DNA of 64,000 nt from NCBI GenBank assembly GCA_036244855.1, contig BQKZ01001081.1:1-64000 (forward strand). The letters are read 5' to 3'. A program made the translations under genes and the position numbers. This document shows, in pieces, positions 13,601 through 24,830 of the stretch; position 1 is the stretch's first letter; each line of letters begins with the position of its first letter. A model generated the notes under the pieces. The model was not told where the DNA came from. It was given only the letters and a program-made list of their open reading frames with translations, and ran no database searches. The DNA is from Temnopleurus reevesii. Taxonomy: Eukaryota; Echinodermata; Echinoidea; Temnopleuroida; Temnopleuridae.

Positions 13601-15751
13601 AAGTTTTTAAGGAACATTTTTGACCAACACAATTATCAATACCTCTGCATGGCTGTTCTTTGCAGGATATGAGGGAGTCCTCTCCACTCGCTGTCTCGAA
13701 TTTGAACTCCGGTGCGGGTGCCTCTCCTTTCTTGAACTCGACGCACAGCCATCTGTAATCATCACATCCCAAATCATCAATAGGGAAATCGACATCAAGC
13801 TTGCCGAACTCCAGAGGTCCGCCGTCCTCCAAGGGCAAAGCTTCGTTAAATGGATCGAGGGTCTGCGTCACCTCGTCCCTGCGTGGTCCTTCACCGTTAG
13901 GATTCTTGGCGGCAAATACACCCAGTTGCCATAGACCATCGCCTAAAACGTCAGGGCTGTCAGGCTCGAAGAGAACATCAGCATCGATGGTCAGAGGGGA
14001 TGGCTGTCCAAAGGGAGCATCTCCGATTTCAGGTTCCCAATCGATTTCTCTGGCAGTGGCACCTGGCAAAATTGAAAATTTGATACATTCCAGTAACTAC
14101 AGAGTAGCATTTTAACATTGATGCATGTTGAATTTGGTTTGATTTTCTGATGTGATTTGGGCAATGATTGGATGTTTTCCACATTTTACGTGGCAATATC
14201 GTATTGCATTTTATCAAAAAGAAAGTCTCAGAATAACAAATTAACCTTTTTTTTTAACAGAGAAAGGGCAGAATATTTTGGGCACTTGCTTTCATCAATA
14301 ATACCCTACATACAGTGATTAAAAATAAACCCTCGTCATTGATTAAAAAAGTAACCCGAGAAAACTTCAATAATGTTGTAAATTCGTATATTTCCAAGCA
14401 TATTAAAAAAATCCCTTACAGCTAAAACTTTATCAAATCAATCAGGGTAGGACGTGTGACAAGGATGTGACAATCTAGTTACCCTTGCAACGGTCACGCA
14501 TGTCAACACATGTAGTTGTTGCGGATTCATCGGGGCGAGATTCAAAGATGTAGTTGACACTAGCCCTGGGGTTCTTATCCAAGTCAAAGCAGAGATATGG
14601 AGCATCCTCACACCGCTTCCCCGTCAAGTCGAAATCGAAATCAACCTGTTCAAACGGAAGATTCTCTCCTTCATTGAGATTGGTGCTAGCCTCCATTGGG
14701 TCCAGGATCTGCTCCACGAGACCGACCTTCGGTCCTTCGCCTTCGGGGTTCTGACTGGCATAAGCTGCGACGGTCCATAGATTGTCACCCCAGACGTTGG
14801 TGGACTCCGGGTCCGTAATTCCAGACAGGTCTACGGTCAGAGGGTTGTTCTTATTCTCGTACAGGATTTGATCGCCGAGATCGACTTCCAGGTCGGTAAA
14901 GATGGCCTCTGTTCATTAGAAGAAAAATACAAAGAGTAAATGTGAAAGCGGAATCAGTATACCATAGGGCTACAAAACCCAAATATGGTACTGTAAATAT
15001 TTCTTTTACGGTCTATTGGTAAAGATATTCATTCTAAATTGCCTATCCAATATTGTTTTATTAAGGCGATTGATCGCAAGTTTCAAATGATCCGCAAATT
15101 CAAATAAAACAATTGCTACAATAACATGTCCGGAGCCCCAACAATTCTAGGCTAATCAGAATGAATGCTTCAATTTGCATTGAGAATTGAGAAAGATTTC
15201 ATAATCAATTAAATACAACTTTTCTAAACCCTTTTATGACTGATCAGGATCCGTCTATACACTGACCGTCTACGATCAAATATCACCATTACCGCAAATG
15301 TGTTAAATCTTACTTTATGACAGTCAACGATGAAATTAAAAATATAAAAAAAAAAATTACAATTTATCAGGCTCTTCGATAAAGTAAAAAAAAAAAAAAG
15401 ATTTACCTTGTGGGATTCGAGCTAGGGATGCTCTGTGTAATGTTACACTTCACCCTAAGTTATACACATTAATTATCTGCTAATTACCATGGAAATATTT
15501 CATGATTTTGAACATTTCCGTAGAGTAAAATGCGGTCCCCATGTATGATTGGTGTGTACATATTAGCGTCTCTCTCTCTCTCTTAATTACCCACTTTGTA
15601 TTAGTGTCTTACATTTACAGTGAGAAAAAGTAAGTATGGCATGCACTCAACAACACCCACATGACGATGAAACACAGTTCTCACAAAAATGTCAAGTACA
15701 AGGGTCAGGGACAATCTTAAAATAACCCCCCCCCCCCAATAAAAAAAAACA

Positions 15752-15790
<39 letters not shown>

Positions 15791-18700
15791 TTTAAAATAT
15801 CGTGAATCGATGAGAGGCAGTCGAAAGTCGGTAATCCTTTGTAGGCATTTGCCTTCCAATTATTGCAGCTTTCTCAACAATTGGAGTGGTAGCTTAGTAC
15901 AAGCAACATCAAAATGTTCATCAAACCTATATTCGGCCAATAACTGAGACAAATACTTTTGGCTTCTTTTTCCGACTGACAATCGTTCACTCTGACCCAT
16001 CACTACTAGTTACCTACTAAAGTGGATGTCGGCAATCGACGATCGATTGCATTTAATAGATTACAAAGCTATAAATGCAGGCCATAACATATCCATGATG
16101 ATGAAGCTTACTTGCTAAGCATTCTTGCTCCTTGCATTTTACTAGAGTATTATCCTCCTTGTTGGTACTGATAGATCCCACAGTCCTGAAATAGTACATG
16201 GGGTCCGGATCATCACCGCCAGTAAACTCGACACAAATATATTTGAAATCGTTACACCCGACGGTACCCAGCTCAAACTCGAAGTTCACCATCGGCTCCT
16301 CAAGAAGGCCAGTATTCTGTGGCAAGGTAATGTCCTGTTGCGGTTGGTCCAGGGTCTGTCTCTTGTAGTTGAATTTCTCTCCCGTCCCATCGGGTTCTCG
16401 ACTTCCATACACGCCCATCCTCCAGAGATTCGTGCCGGAGACTTCGCGATTATCATCCTCGAAGTCTATCGTAGCGTCGATGCTGACTTCAGTCTCCTGA
16501 CCCGGTATGATGCTTTCCACTGGGCTCAACTCCCAATCCAATTCCTCGGCCCAAACATCTGTTCGGCAGAAAACAGACAGAGCACAAACAATGAGTTCGT
16601 TGAATGAAGTTGCTCGTCGCAATGGTCAAAAGTTTTCGGCGTCGAAAAACTTTCTCTCATTTCTTTATCGGCAAACTCATCATGGCAGATTAATTGTTGC
16701 AATAATTGATTAATTTCATGGAAAATATGATGGTTAGGTTAATGAATGAAGGTTCTTCCCTTTCCCCTTAGCAATCAGAATAAATTAATTTAGGGTAATA
16801 AAATGAGAACCTAAGGAGAAAATTGTCTACATTACTAAACAATCAATATAACGTCAAAATACCATAACAATATAGTAATAACTTTCAATGTGAGGACATC
16901 CGCATTTCCTAATTTAAGCCCCTGAGCACAGAGAATCGGAACACGTCGCGCGTATACATTGAGGAACATCATCCACAGTCTGCAGTTTAGTTTGCTGTTG
17001 CATCAGAATCTACATCAGGTCTCTTGTTACTTATAAAACACTCCAATGTTCATGGCTATCGTAAAAGTTTTGGCTTGTCGATCATCAAGATCCTAGAGGT
17101 GCCACACTTGTGTCCATCGTTTGTTTCTCCTCCATCATTGGTGCTTGCAAATGTTTGCCAGCAATCTCAATACAACGTCCTGCTCAATTTATCTATCGTT
17201 TTCTCCATGATGTACCACGTATCAAACGGATTGCTATATATCCGACTGTTTCTAAAAATGCACCTGACATTTTCTATATTTCAAAGAGCAAAATGGAATC
17301 AAATTAGGCATAAAACAAGAGAAAGGCTTTGCAACATTGAATCCATATCTCAGATGAAATGTACGTAGGGATGGGATAGATAAAGGGATATACACTACTA
17401 CTTACTTGATAAGCACTCTTGCTCTTTGCATGTGGTGAGTGTGTTTGCTGCCCTAGAATTGTCGGTCGCGCCATCTACACGGAAGAAGTAATTAGGATTG
17501 GGAGTGTCTCCACCAGTAAATTCCACGCAGACGTATCCGAAGTCGTTGCAACCGACTGTTCCGATTTCAAAGTCGGTCTCAACGCCCATCAGTTCCAGAG
17601 GAGTGGCTTCGTTTAAAGTCGTACCCTGCTCAGGCCAGCTCAGGGTCTGTGGTACGTAGCCGTAGCGGTCCCCAACACCATCAGGGCTTCGACTTCCAAA
17701 GAGACCCATTCGCCAGAGGCCATCACCAGACAACAATGGGTTGTCCTCTCGGAAAAGCACGCTGGCGTCTATGTTGACTCCAGTTTCCACATAGGGCTCT
17801 ACCGTTTCTGTGGGCGTCAGTGTCCAGTCTAACTCTTCAGCAACAATTCCTGGATAGGGGTAAAACCATTGGAAACTGGGTGATTATAGGTGATTCCGGG
17901 CAATTAAATATACTTGTACAATATAAGAAGGGTAAAGTAAGATGTGACGTAATTTGTTGACATCTTTGACTGGATTATGAGATGTTTCGTATCTTTTGCT
18001 CCAGGGCGGTGTTTCATCAAATAACCACCGACTTTACGAACGACATGTATTAGTTCTCATGCTGAATTGTAGAGAATGTAACAAGTAGAGCGCTCGGTAG
18101 CGCATTTCACTCTTTCTTAAAGTAGAAATTAACTTAATAGGAGAACTTTCCCTAGAAATTGAAGTACTATCAATGGATGAAGTGAAAAATACAGTGATCA
18201 AACTGAAAATTTAAGCAAAATCCAACAATCCATTCAAAAGTTATGAATGTTCAAAATTTGATTTCAATGTATCGAGTATAAAAATAACATGAGATGCCAA
18301 ACGGAATAAGACAGTCATAAACAGTTTTGGTGATGTGGTTTGAAAGCAGGGTGGGATCAGTCTGTTGGGGTGTTAATGCCCTATAAAAATCAAAGTAAAT
18401 TCTAAAATAGAAAAGTACCTCGGCATTCTGGAGCTCCTGTGCAACCAATTTGTGCTTGAGCATCTGGATATCCTCCCAACGTATAACCAAGGTTTCCGGT
18501 TGTGACGGGATTGTCTCCACGATAGATTCGTGTACAGATATACTTCATGTCGTCGCACTCAGCCATCGGATCATCAAACTCAAAGTTGAGATTGAGGAGC
18601 TCAAATTTTTCCTTCTTCTTGAAGTATTTATCCTTCTGTTCTGGGCTAAGCACGTCCTCAACGTACCCAACCCTGGCAAAGATATAAGGATAATGCTAAG

Positions 18701-21700
18701 AAATACCTTTCAATTTATTTAGGAATTAACAAGATTGAACCAAAATGATGAATATCTAAAAAGAAAATAATAACAATAGTAAACAAATGAATACATAGGT
18801 AAATAAATGAATAATGATGGATGATCGATATATAAATGAAAATGAAAAGGTTAGTATCTAAAAGACAGGTTCGTGACATTGGTCTTTAACATATTTAGAC
18901 CTCCAAATTTTCTAAACTCGAAAAAGGGGGACGATACTGCTTTATTTGTCTCTGCCGGATGATGTGCATCGCAGGATGAGCCACAGAATGCTATTTGGTC
19001 ACCCAATCCATGCGCGGACCTTGGGGAGGGGGGGGGGGGGCTATAGGGGCGCCAAAATTTTACGATAAAAAAGGGCGCGACATACGCTCAAAGGGGAGAA
19101 GATCTTTTTTCTTGTCTTTGTTTCTTATTTTTGCTTGCTTGTCCGCCCAGTTCAGGGGGGGGGAGCAAATATGAAGTTAAAAACGTTTTGTTTTGTTTTA
19201 TTTTGCTTGTCAGCTCAGCTCAGCCATCTCGGGGGCAACATTTCAGGTGAAGATTTTTGTTTTGCTTGTCAGCCCAGCCCAGTCCCTGGGGGCGCCAAAT
19301 ATGCTCTAAGCCCCCTCTGAAGCCTGGTTACGCATGCAAGACGGTTCAACTCGGCGGGTATTCGATCCGAAGGACCCAATCGCCTATGACACCAGAAGCA
19401 TAGCATAAATCTATCGTATGTGATTTATGCCCCGGTCACATAGGGCCCTAGAAGCAACCCGATTCAACACGACTCTTTATTCTGAGGCAGTTAACTGTGA
19501 ATCAACAAAGAGTCGTGTTGGATCGTGTTACTTCCGGGGCCCTATGTGACCGGGGCATTACCTCGGTCCCCGACCGTCGGGTGTCGCGGAGGCCCAAACT
19601 CCGAGATTCCACAGATCTTGTCCGGAGACCCCTGTCGTTTCCCGTGTATCGTGAAACTTGATAGGTACGTCCAAGGTGAGCTGATTACTCCCTCCTTCAG
19701 AGATTGTATTTGTGCTTGTGATCTCTGGTAGTACCTTCTTTGCCAACACATCTGATGAAAATGAAATATAAAATGACCGGTTATGTTTTTTTCTTGATGT
19801 GTGAATGTGAGTTTGTGTGTATGGGTGAACTAGTCCTCACTCACCCGGGAGTAACTGAGGCATTTTGTTTTGTTTCTTCGCCTGCTATAGAGGCTTGTAA
19901 AAGAAAAGGAATTCTTTAAAGAGAAAAGAAAGTATGGACACAAGCTTACATCCATTTGGAATGCGTTGAGAATAGAGAGTGAATTGAGTATCCCTTAAGT
20001 GTGCGAATCAAAGGTTGAAGTTTTCTCATATCAGAATGTTTGCCCTTTAAATACTTTAATTTTCTAACGTGAGTAAAAATAGGTGGAAATATGGCGTTCA
20101 TTGACATCAAATTTGGGATTTTTTTTCTTATGTCGATAAGATTTTTAGTTGCCGCTAATCAGTTTACTTTGAATCAATGTACTTTGAATCTAGACTGTTC
20201 AAAGCCCGTTGTATTTTCCCTGTACGAAACTTAGTATTTTTACTTATAATGCCTTCCGATACACGAAGGAATGTCAACGTTCGTAACGATTTTGGGGATT
20301 CATCACGATCTAGTTGACTTAATATTAAGCTTCTTTGGGAAGAAAATGTTGATGCAAAAACCTCTCTTATATTGATCTTTTGTACTAGAAATAGGCGGAT
20401 TTCGTAGAAAGAAAGGGTTCTGGGATTAATTTAACTTAAGAATGCGTGAATCATCTGATGAAATTATTCAGCAAATACAATTAATTTGTAGTAATAAAGT
20501 TTTCGTACAACTACTAAAATGATTTAAGCATGATGGCCTTACGCTTTACTCCTTTTGAATCTCATGTTCGTTGTCACTCTAGGGCCTCCGTAATATGTCG
20601 ATATCCATGAATGACGAAAAATGAAAGTCATCTTATCATGAATTCTCAATGCTATATCTCAAAAGGATATGATGTGACCCTCAATTTACTTCATATGGTC
20701 CGATATTAACAAATCACCAGCTTTGTCTTGTGTAAACTTTTTCATTTGTAGATATAACACTGAGAATTCATTTTAAAAAATGACATTTTCGTTCTTCGCC
20801 ATTTATGGATATCGACAAATTACGGAGGCCCTAAAGTGACACCGAAAGTGAGATTTATGAAGGACGGCAGCTGGTGCGGCGAAAAAAAATCTCGTATATG
20901 TCTGTCACCTTAGTGCCTCCGTAAAATTGTAAAATGCCTATAATGTTTTTCCCCAAGGGTGCCCAAGTGGCACCCACCGGATTTGAGTTAAGTAACCCCT
21001 CGACTATCATATTCACCAATAAACCAGCATTATCATGGTATATCACGCTTTGGGTAAAAATCGGGTCAATTCTCTTCGGCTATAAATTGTACTCACTGTA
21101 TGGACACAAGAAGCAGCATTCTCCCTCAGGTTTGATGGGCTCTGAGCAGAAAGCCGGTTGACAACTCTCGATGACACACGTGACAGTGGCGTTGTTACAT
21201 TCACAAGTCGTACATTCGTCGACATCCCAACTCTCGCCATCAAGGTATGGTGTGCTTCGATAGACACAGGGGAGAAGCTCCTCACCAGAGCTCAAACTCA
21301 GAGAAAAACCTGAACGAAATGGAAAAAAAACACGAAATTATATATCAATTTAAGTCCCGGTCACATAGGGCCCCGGAAGCAACATGATTCAACACGACTC
21401 TTTGTTCTGAGGTAGTTAACTGTTAATTAACAAAGAGCCGTTTTTTAATCATGTTGCTTCCGGGGTCCTATGTGACCAGAGCATAACAGGGAATATAAGC
21501 AATGAACTTGATATTTCCAATTCCTGCGGAAACTCTGTACAAAGAGATCCAATAAAATGGTATGACTATTGCAAAGTGGTTATAATCTGGACCCATGTTT
21601 TTTTAAATTATTTACGGATATAACAAGATTTAACAAGGTGTAGTAAATAGGCTGTGTACAGTTATGCGCTGTCATTGCATAACTTATGTTATAGTGCATA

Positions 21701-21972
21701 GACGAAAAATCCTATTATCAAATGTTGCTATTTTGGGGCTTGAGATCTTAAGTTGTGTAAAAATTGTATTTACACTAACTTTTACGCTGCCCATAGCCTT
21801 CTCTATTTTACAGTAAACTCGAAATCAAAGGTGTATAAAGAAAAGATCAACTTAATTTCTCAAACTTACTATCTTGTCCGTGGCATGTTGTTGAAAATGC
21901 AAATACGACTAGGAGAAACACCCAGAAGAAAATCCGCCGGTGCCGGTGGAATTGGTCCCCAAAGCTATACAT
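10259..21972 (-). CDS. Gene B: secreted VWC plus nine-SURF-module N-propeptide (2-alpha-like fibrillar procollagen, 5' part)
   Basis: Secreted matrix protein. Exons in transcript order: signal peptide 21870-21972; VWC 21097-21309; SURF1 19562-19751 plus 18419-18672; SURF2 17406-17849; SURF3 16112-16558; SURF4 14483-14908; SURF5 13643-14062; SURF6 12883-13329; SURF7 11890-12321; SURF8 11162-11590; SURF9 10259-10681. All joins keep frame: 4228 bases, 1409 residues, open at the end on a phase-1 donor (GCCG/GTAAGT). VWC followed by SURF repeats is the layout described for the sea urchin 2-alpha procollagen N-propeptide (12 repeats reported), so three more modules and the collagen helix could lie off the left edge. 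No SURF or Gly-X-Y exon exists in 1-10258. Fibrosurfin, another SURF protein, is the alternative. Confidence 0.85.
11162..11590 (-). CDS. Gene B SURF module 8
   Basis: 429 bp, phase 1-1. VILTDVETDLLGNGRVSEGS start, ILYDLTGIADPSSGKATG, DLWDATTFGSSYPDGRGPR, TCNDVRYHCTELRKSEMA, VDCFELDCE. Subtype II. Confidence 0.93.
11890..12321 (-). CDS. Gene B SURF module 7
   Basis: 432 bp, phase 1-1. GVIFDDMDWDLTPMGPVRAD start, GDGLWRIGVFGSPNPDGAG core, GCDSEYRFLCLEFSKGLRA, ISCKEQPCRR. Subtype I, with seven instead of six residues between the first two Cys. Confidence 0.93.
12883..13329 (-). CDS. Gene B SURF module 6
   Basis: 447 bp, phase 1-1. GVELDSLTSTPTDVPTDLML start, NPLTYNSVATSTPTTG, LKCPQVKYICNEVTKDPES, RSCFEVPDDACKG. 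Subtype II; the last Cys pair is spaced by seven residues rather than four to six. Confidence 0.93.
13643..14062 (-). CDS. Gene B SURF module 5
   Basis: 420 bp, phase 1-1. GATAREIDWEPEIGDAPFGQ start, GDGLWQLGVFAAKNPNGEG core, GCDDYRWLCVEFKKGEAP, ISCKEQPCRG. Subtype I. Confidence 0.93.
14483..14908 (-). CDS. Gene B SURF module 4
   Basis: 426 bp, phase 1-1. AIFTDLEVDLGDQILYENKN start, NPLTVDLSGITDPESTN, RCEDAPYLCFDLDKNPRA, TTCVDMRDRCKG. Subtype II. The donor is GTAACT. Confidence 0.93.
15727..15791. repeat. Poly-C, poly-A and AAT microsatellite
   Basis: C run, A run, then about twelve AAT units, in the intron between SURF3 and SURF4 of gene B. Confidence 0.95.
16112..16558 (-). CDS. Gene B SURF module 3
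   Basis: 447 bp, phase 1-1. VWAEELDWELSPVESIIPGQ start, LWRMGVYGSREPDGTG core, GCNDFKYICVEFTGGDDP, VKCKEQECLAS. Subtype I, following another subtype I module; absent from gene A. Confidence 0.93.
17406..17849 (-). CDS. Gene B SURF module 2
   Basis: 444 bp, phase 1-1. GIVAEELDWTLTPTETVEPY start, GLWRMGLFGSRSPDGVG core, GCNDFGYVCVEFTGGDTP, TTCKEQECLSS. Subtype I. Confidence 0.93.
18004..18065. mobile_element. Partial GCGGTGTTTCA element
   Basis: Begins GGGCGGTGTTTCATCAAATA like the elements at 39773 and 57941; no matching right terminus found. Confidence 0.5.
18419..18672 (-). CDS. Gene B SURF module 1, second half
   Basis: 254 bp, phase 2 to 1. Begins VGYVEDVLSPEQKDKYFKKK and contains AECDDMKYICTRIYRGDNP and GCTGAPECR. 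Subtype II. Confidence 0.9.
19023..19040. repeat. Poly-G tract
   Basis: G-rich run in the intron that splits SURF module 1 of gene B. Confidence 0.95.
19428..19557. mobile_element. PIF/Harbinger-like MITE, family 1, copy 3, inserted in a splice donor
   Basis: Termini TGCCCCGGTCACATAGGGCC and inverse, flanked by TTA at 19425-19427 and 19558-19560. The right-hand TTA supplies intron bases +2 to +4 of the SURF1a donor, and the element itself begins at intron base +5. Confidence 0.88.
19562..19751 (-). CDS. Gene B SURF module 1, first half
   Basis: 190 bp, phase 1 to 2. NVLAKKVLPEITSTNTISEG, LTLDVPIKFHDTRETTGVSG, LWNLGVWASATPDGRGPR. The donor is GTAATG, and from its fifth base the intron is an inverted-repeat element (see the element at 19428-19557). 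Confidence 0.88.
20581..20832. mobile_element. Inverted-repeat element with 33-bp termini
   Basis: Left terminus AGGGCCTCCGTAATATGTCG, right terminus its inverse with two mismatches over 33 bp. 252 bp in total, in the intron between the VWC exon and SURF1 of gene B. Confidence 0.85.
21097..21309 (-). CDS. Gene B exon 2: VWC domain
   Basis: 213 bp, phase 1-1. CVYRSTPYLDGESWDVDECT and onward to PEGECCFLCPY, ten Cys in the VWC pattern. Its C-terminal half (TCVIESCQPAFCSEPIKPEG) is almost the same as in gene A, but it lacks A's Met-rich linker. Confidence 0.92.
21354..21482. mobile_element. PIF/Harbinger-like MITE, family 1, copy 4
   Basis: Termini GTCCCGGTCACATAGGG and inverse with mismatches, flanked by TAA. 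Lies 45 bp upstream of the gene B VWC acceptor. Confidence 0.82.
21870..21972 (-). CDS. Gene B exon 1: signal peptide
   Basis: ATG at 21970-21972 (A at -3), then YSFGDQFHRHRRI, then FFWVFLLVVFAFSTTCHGQD: basic n-region, strong hydrophobic core, likely cleavage near CHG. Donor GTAAGT, phase 1. An in-frame ATG at 22135-22137 would add 55 polar residues ahead of the signal and is less likely. Unrelated in sequence to the gene A signal peptides. Confidence 0.8.
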
Positions 21973-23100
21973 GATGTACAATCTTTGAGAAGGACCAAAC
22001 GCGAAATTTGAGAGAGCTTCGTACACTGTCGATCCCTCCAAGTCGGCTCTCTCATTCAAGAACTGTCGTGAAAGAGTCTCAGATGATGAACTGAGCGTAC
22101 TCGGACTGATCAGACGACGTGCTGATGTCGCAGTCACACATGTACGTACGCATCCGCATGTGTCTGGTCTGCATTCGTTAACCGATATGTATCTGTGACG
22201 GATGAGACGGAGATGGGGAGGAGAGATTGAATATGTGACCGGGGTTTAAGAGCTTCCTCACTTTTCCCCTCCTCCCACTTGCTTTTTTCAACAGTCCCCT
22301 TCCCCCGCTCCTCTGTTTAATTGTCTCTTATTTTGTTTCTCGGTAGATTTATTTTTTTCTTATTCCACTTTACACCATCGCTAATGCCATGAACAGAGTA
22401 ATGGCCCAAACAGATGATCCCTTGAATCAAGATTTCGTAGTGAATGCTGACAATGCGGGTTTATGTCAGCATCTTTTGTCATATTAAAGCCAAAAAGTCC
22501 CTAAAATACATCGGACCTGAAATTGCTCAACAGTCACTTTGACGCCTACTCTATTGGACTAACTCCCATCTTAAGAAGCAAATATTGGTGACTTTGATCC
22601 ATATTTTGTTCGCCATTTTATATTTAACAATTTGGCCGACAAGACCTTTAATGAAAAGGCAAACTTGGAATATCATAGGTGTTTGTCAGGAAATCGTATC
22701 ATCTTTACATTTTTGTACATGTACAAATAGGTCCTTCTGACCAGGAAAATTTATCTGAAAGACCTGCCTCCTGGAAGCAGTGGCAAATATGTGAAATTGA
22801 TAATATTACAAGTAAAATGAGCCAAACATGCGGAGAAAACATATTATTCAAATGAAGTCTATACATTTTATTCGGCCTCAATTTGGATAGTGTCGATTTT
22901 CAAACAAAACTTCATTTCACGTTCACTACCATTTCTTTTTTTCTCTGTCACGGGTCGACCACTTCTCCCTTTGGGACTACCTAATGATTATTGAATTTGT
23001 GCACTTTGTGTCTCTACAGCTAATCTTATTCCAGTTGGCCTTCATTCTGTCAGCATTTCAAGATGTTTTGTTAACCTGTCAGAAATCTTTCTCATAAGTG

Positions 23101-23685
23101 TATGGAAGCTTAAAAGTGACACCAAGGTGTACAGCTTATCACTTTAGGAAGTCAACATCTTAAGGCGGACTCGCACCTTTGCGTTTATAAAATGCGTCAG
23201 CCCAGATTTTTGGGAAATTAGAAACGCTAACTGGACGCACAGCATACGCAGATCAGATGTTGGATTGACGTTCCGCTTGCGCTCAACGAACGTATGCCGA
23301 GCGTCAATCCTCCGTATGACCTGCGTCTTTAGGCCCGTTCACAAAGGAGTGACAAAACGCTGCGACAAAACGCCGCGACATGTAGCAGTGTTTTGTAGCT
23401 CCTGTGTGAACGGGCTATTTGTGTGTCAAGGGAGTGTTTATAATTTCCAAATAAGCTGGGTCGCAATGAACGCAGAGGCGTGAGTCGGCCTCATTTAGGA
23501 AAAAAATCGGAAGACAATATCCCTCATGCCAATATTTCTCCTAATATCTAAGGTATTTTATGATATCGACATCTTCTGGAAGATGTTTGGATGGCGAGAA
23601 ATTTAATCTAGGATCTCGTCATCATTTTTTTTTCTTCATTTTTTTGCAACTCTTTCTATCTCGGTGGCACTTTTAAGCTTCCATA
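23101..23685. mobile_element. 585-bp inverted-repeat element enclosing a second hairpin element
   Basis: Outer termini TATGGAAGCTTAAAAGTGAC and inverse at 23663-23685. Inside, 23332-23416 is an independent hairpin with arms AGGCCCGTTCACAAAGGAG / CTCCTGTGTGAACGGGCT. Confidence 0.75.
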
Positions 23686-24395
23686 TATATGTCCTCCAAA
23701 TCTTCCTGAAACTGTCGTGCTACATGAAGACCCTGTGTTTTAAGACTTCATCAGCAAAATTGTCGATGTAAACAGGCTAAGAAAGGGCTCGAGCAAATGA
23801 GAAAACAGAGATTAGTCACGTGACATAGTGCTTGCCAATTTGAAACGAAGCAGACTTGACAGGACAGTCGGCTCGATGTATGTGCTTGCTTTATGCAACA
23901 CTACGTATTCATCAAATGAAAATATAAAACAACAATGATAATACTGATAGAACAAAAACAATCACACCCCTACGCACTATCACGCACATTTATTTTATTT
24001 TGTTTTTGCTTTTGTGTTTGTATGATTTGCATACACATCTCTGCCCCTTCCAAGCTTCAGCCATATTTTTGTGTAAATGTCATGTGAGTCAGGTCAAAGA
24101 ATCAGTTATCAATAAGAAAAAAAATAAATGAATAAAATGATTATAACAAAAGTAGGCCTAATGATTATGGAATAATCATTTTGCTGTCGCTTCTACTTTA
24201 GAATATTGTAAGAAATATATATATCATCATGTCATCAACACTAATTTCAAATAATGAACAAATACAAATGTTCACTCTTTTCTCTCCTTTATAGTGACCT
24301 TTGGGATTTTGGAGTTCATTACAAAAAGAGAGAAAACAAAAAAAACCCTCAAATTTCGCTCGGATTTCATTCTCTTTACAAAATGTATATATCAG

Positions 24396-24482
24396 AGAGC
24401 AATTCTGCAATAATTTGGCCCTTTCAATTCCGCAATAATTTTGCCTCTTATATTATGGGCCAATTTATTGCGGAATTGCTCT
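24396..24482. repeat. Palindromic sequence with repeated TTCCGCAATAA
   Basis: AGAGCAATTCTGCAATAATT and its inverse near 24482, with another AATTCCGCAATAA in between. Confidence 0.7.
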
Positions 24483-24699
24483 ATGATAATGGAGTGGGAT
24501 TACACTTATTAATGAGTTTTTTTTAATGTCCGTAACACTTGTCACCGGAGCAAATGTCGTTTCACCACTTTGGGTATTAGGTGTTGAAAACCGCCATTAA
24601 TCTAAATTAAGTTTATACGCGCAATAGCATCAAAACATGATTGAAAATTTGGGAGACGTACCATATGAACTTGATGGTCCTGCTTTTTTTGTTACGAAG

Positions 24700-24830
24700 A
24701 ACAGTAGTTGCCATCCAAATCGTGCAACACGATCAAATACGTCTCTTTGTTCCGTTAACAGTTAGGTGCCTCCCATCAAGGAGTCGGATTAATTCATGTT
24801 GCTTCCGAGGTTCTGTGTGACTGATGCGAC
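24700..24830. mobile_element. Degenerate family 1 MITE, copy 5
   Basis: Retains the mid-arm blocks (CAACACGATC, CTCTTTGTTC, ATGTTGCTTCCGAGG) in the order of the intact copies, with many changes. A shorter fragment (ATGTGACCGGGG) lies near 22231. Confidence 0.6.

Noticed and set aside
22135..22137. Upstream ATG as the start of gene B
   Set aside because: It would place 55 polar residues before the signal sequence; the downstream ATG gives a normal signal peptide.
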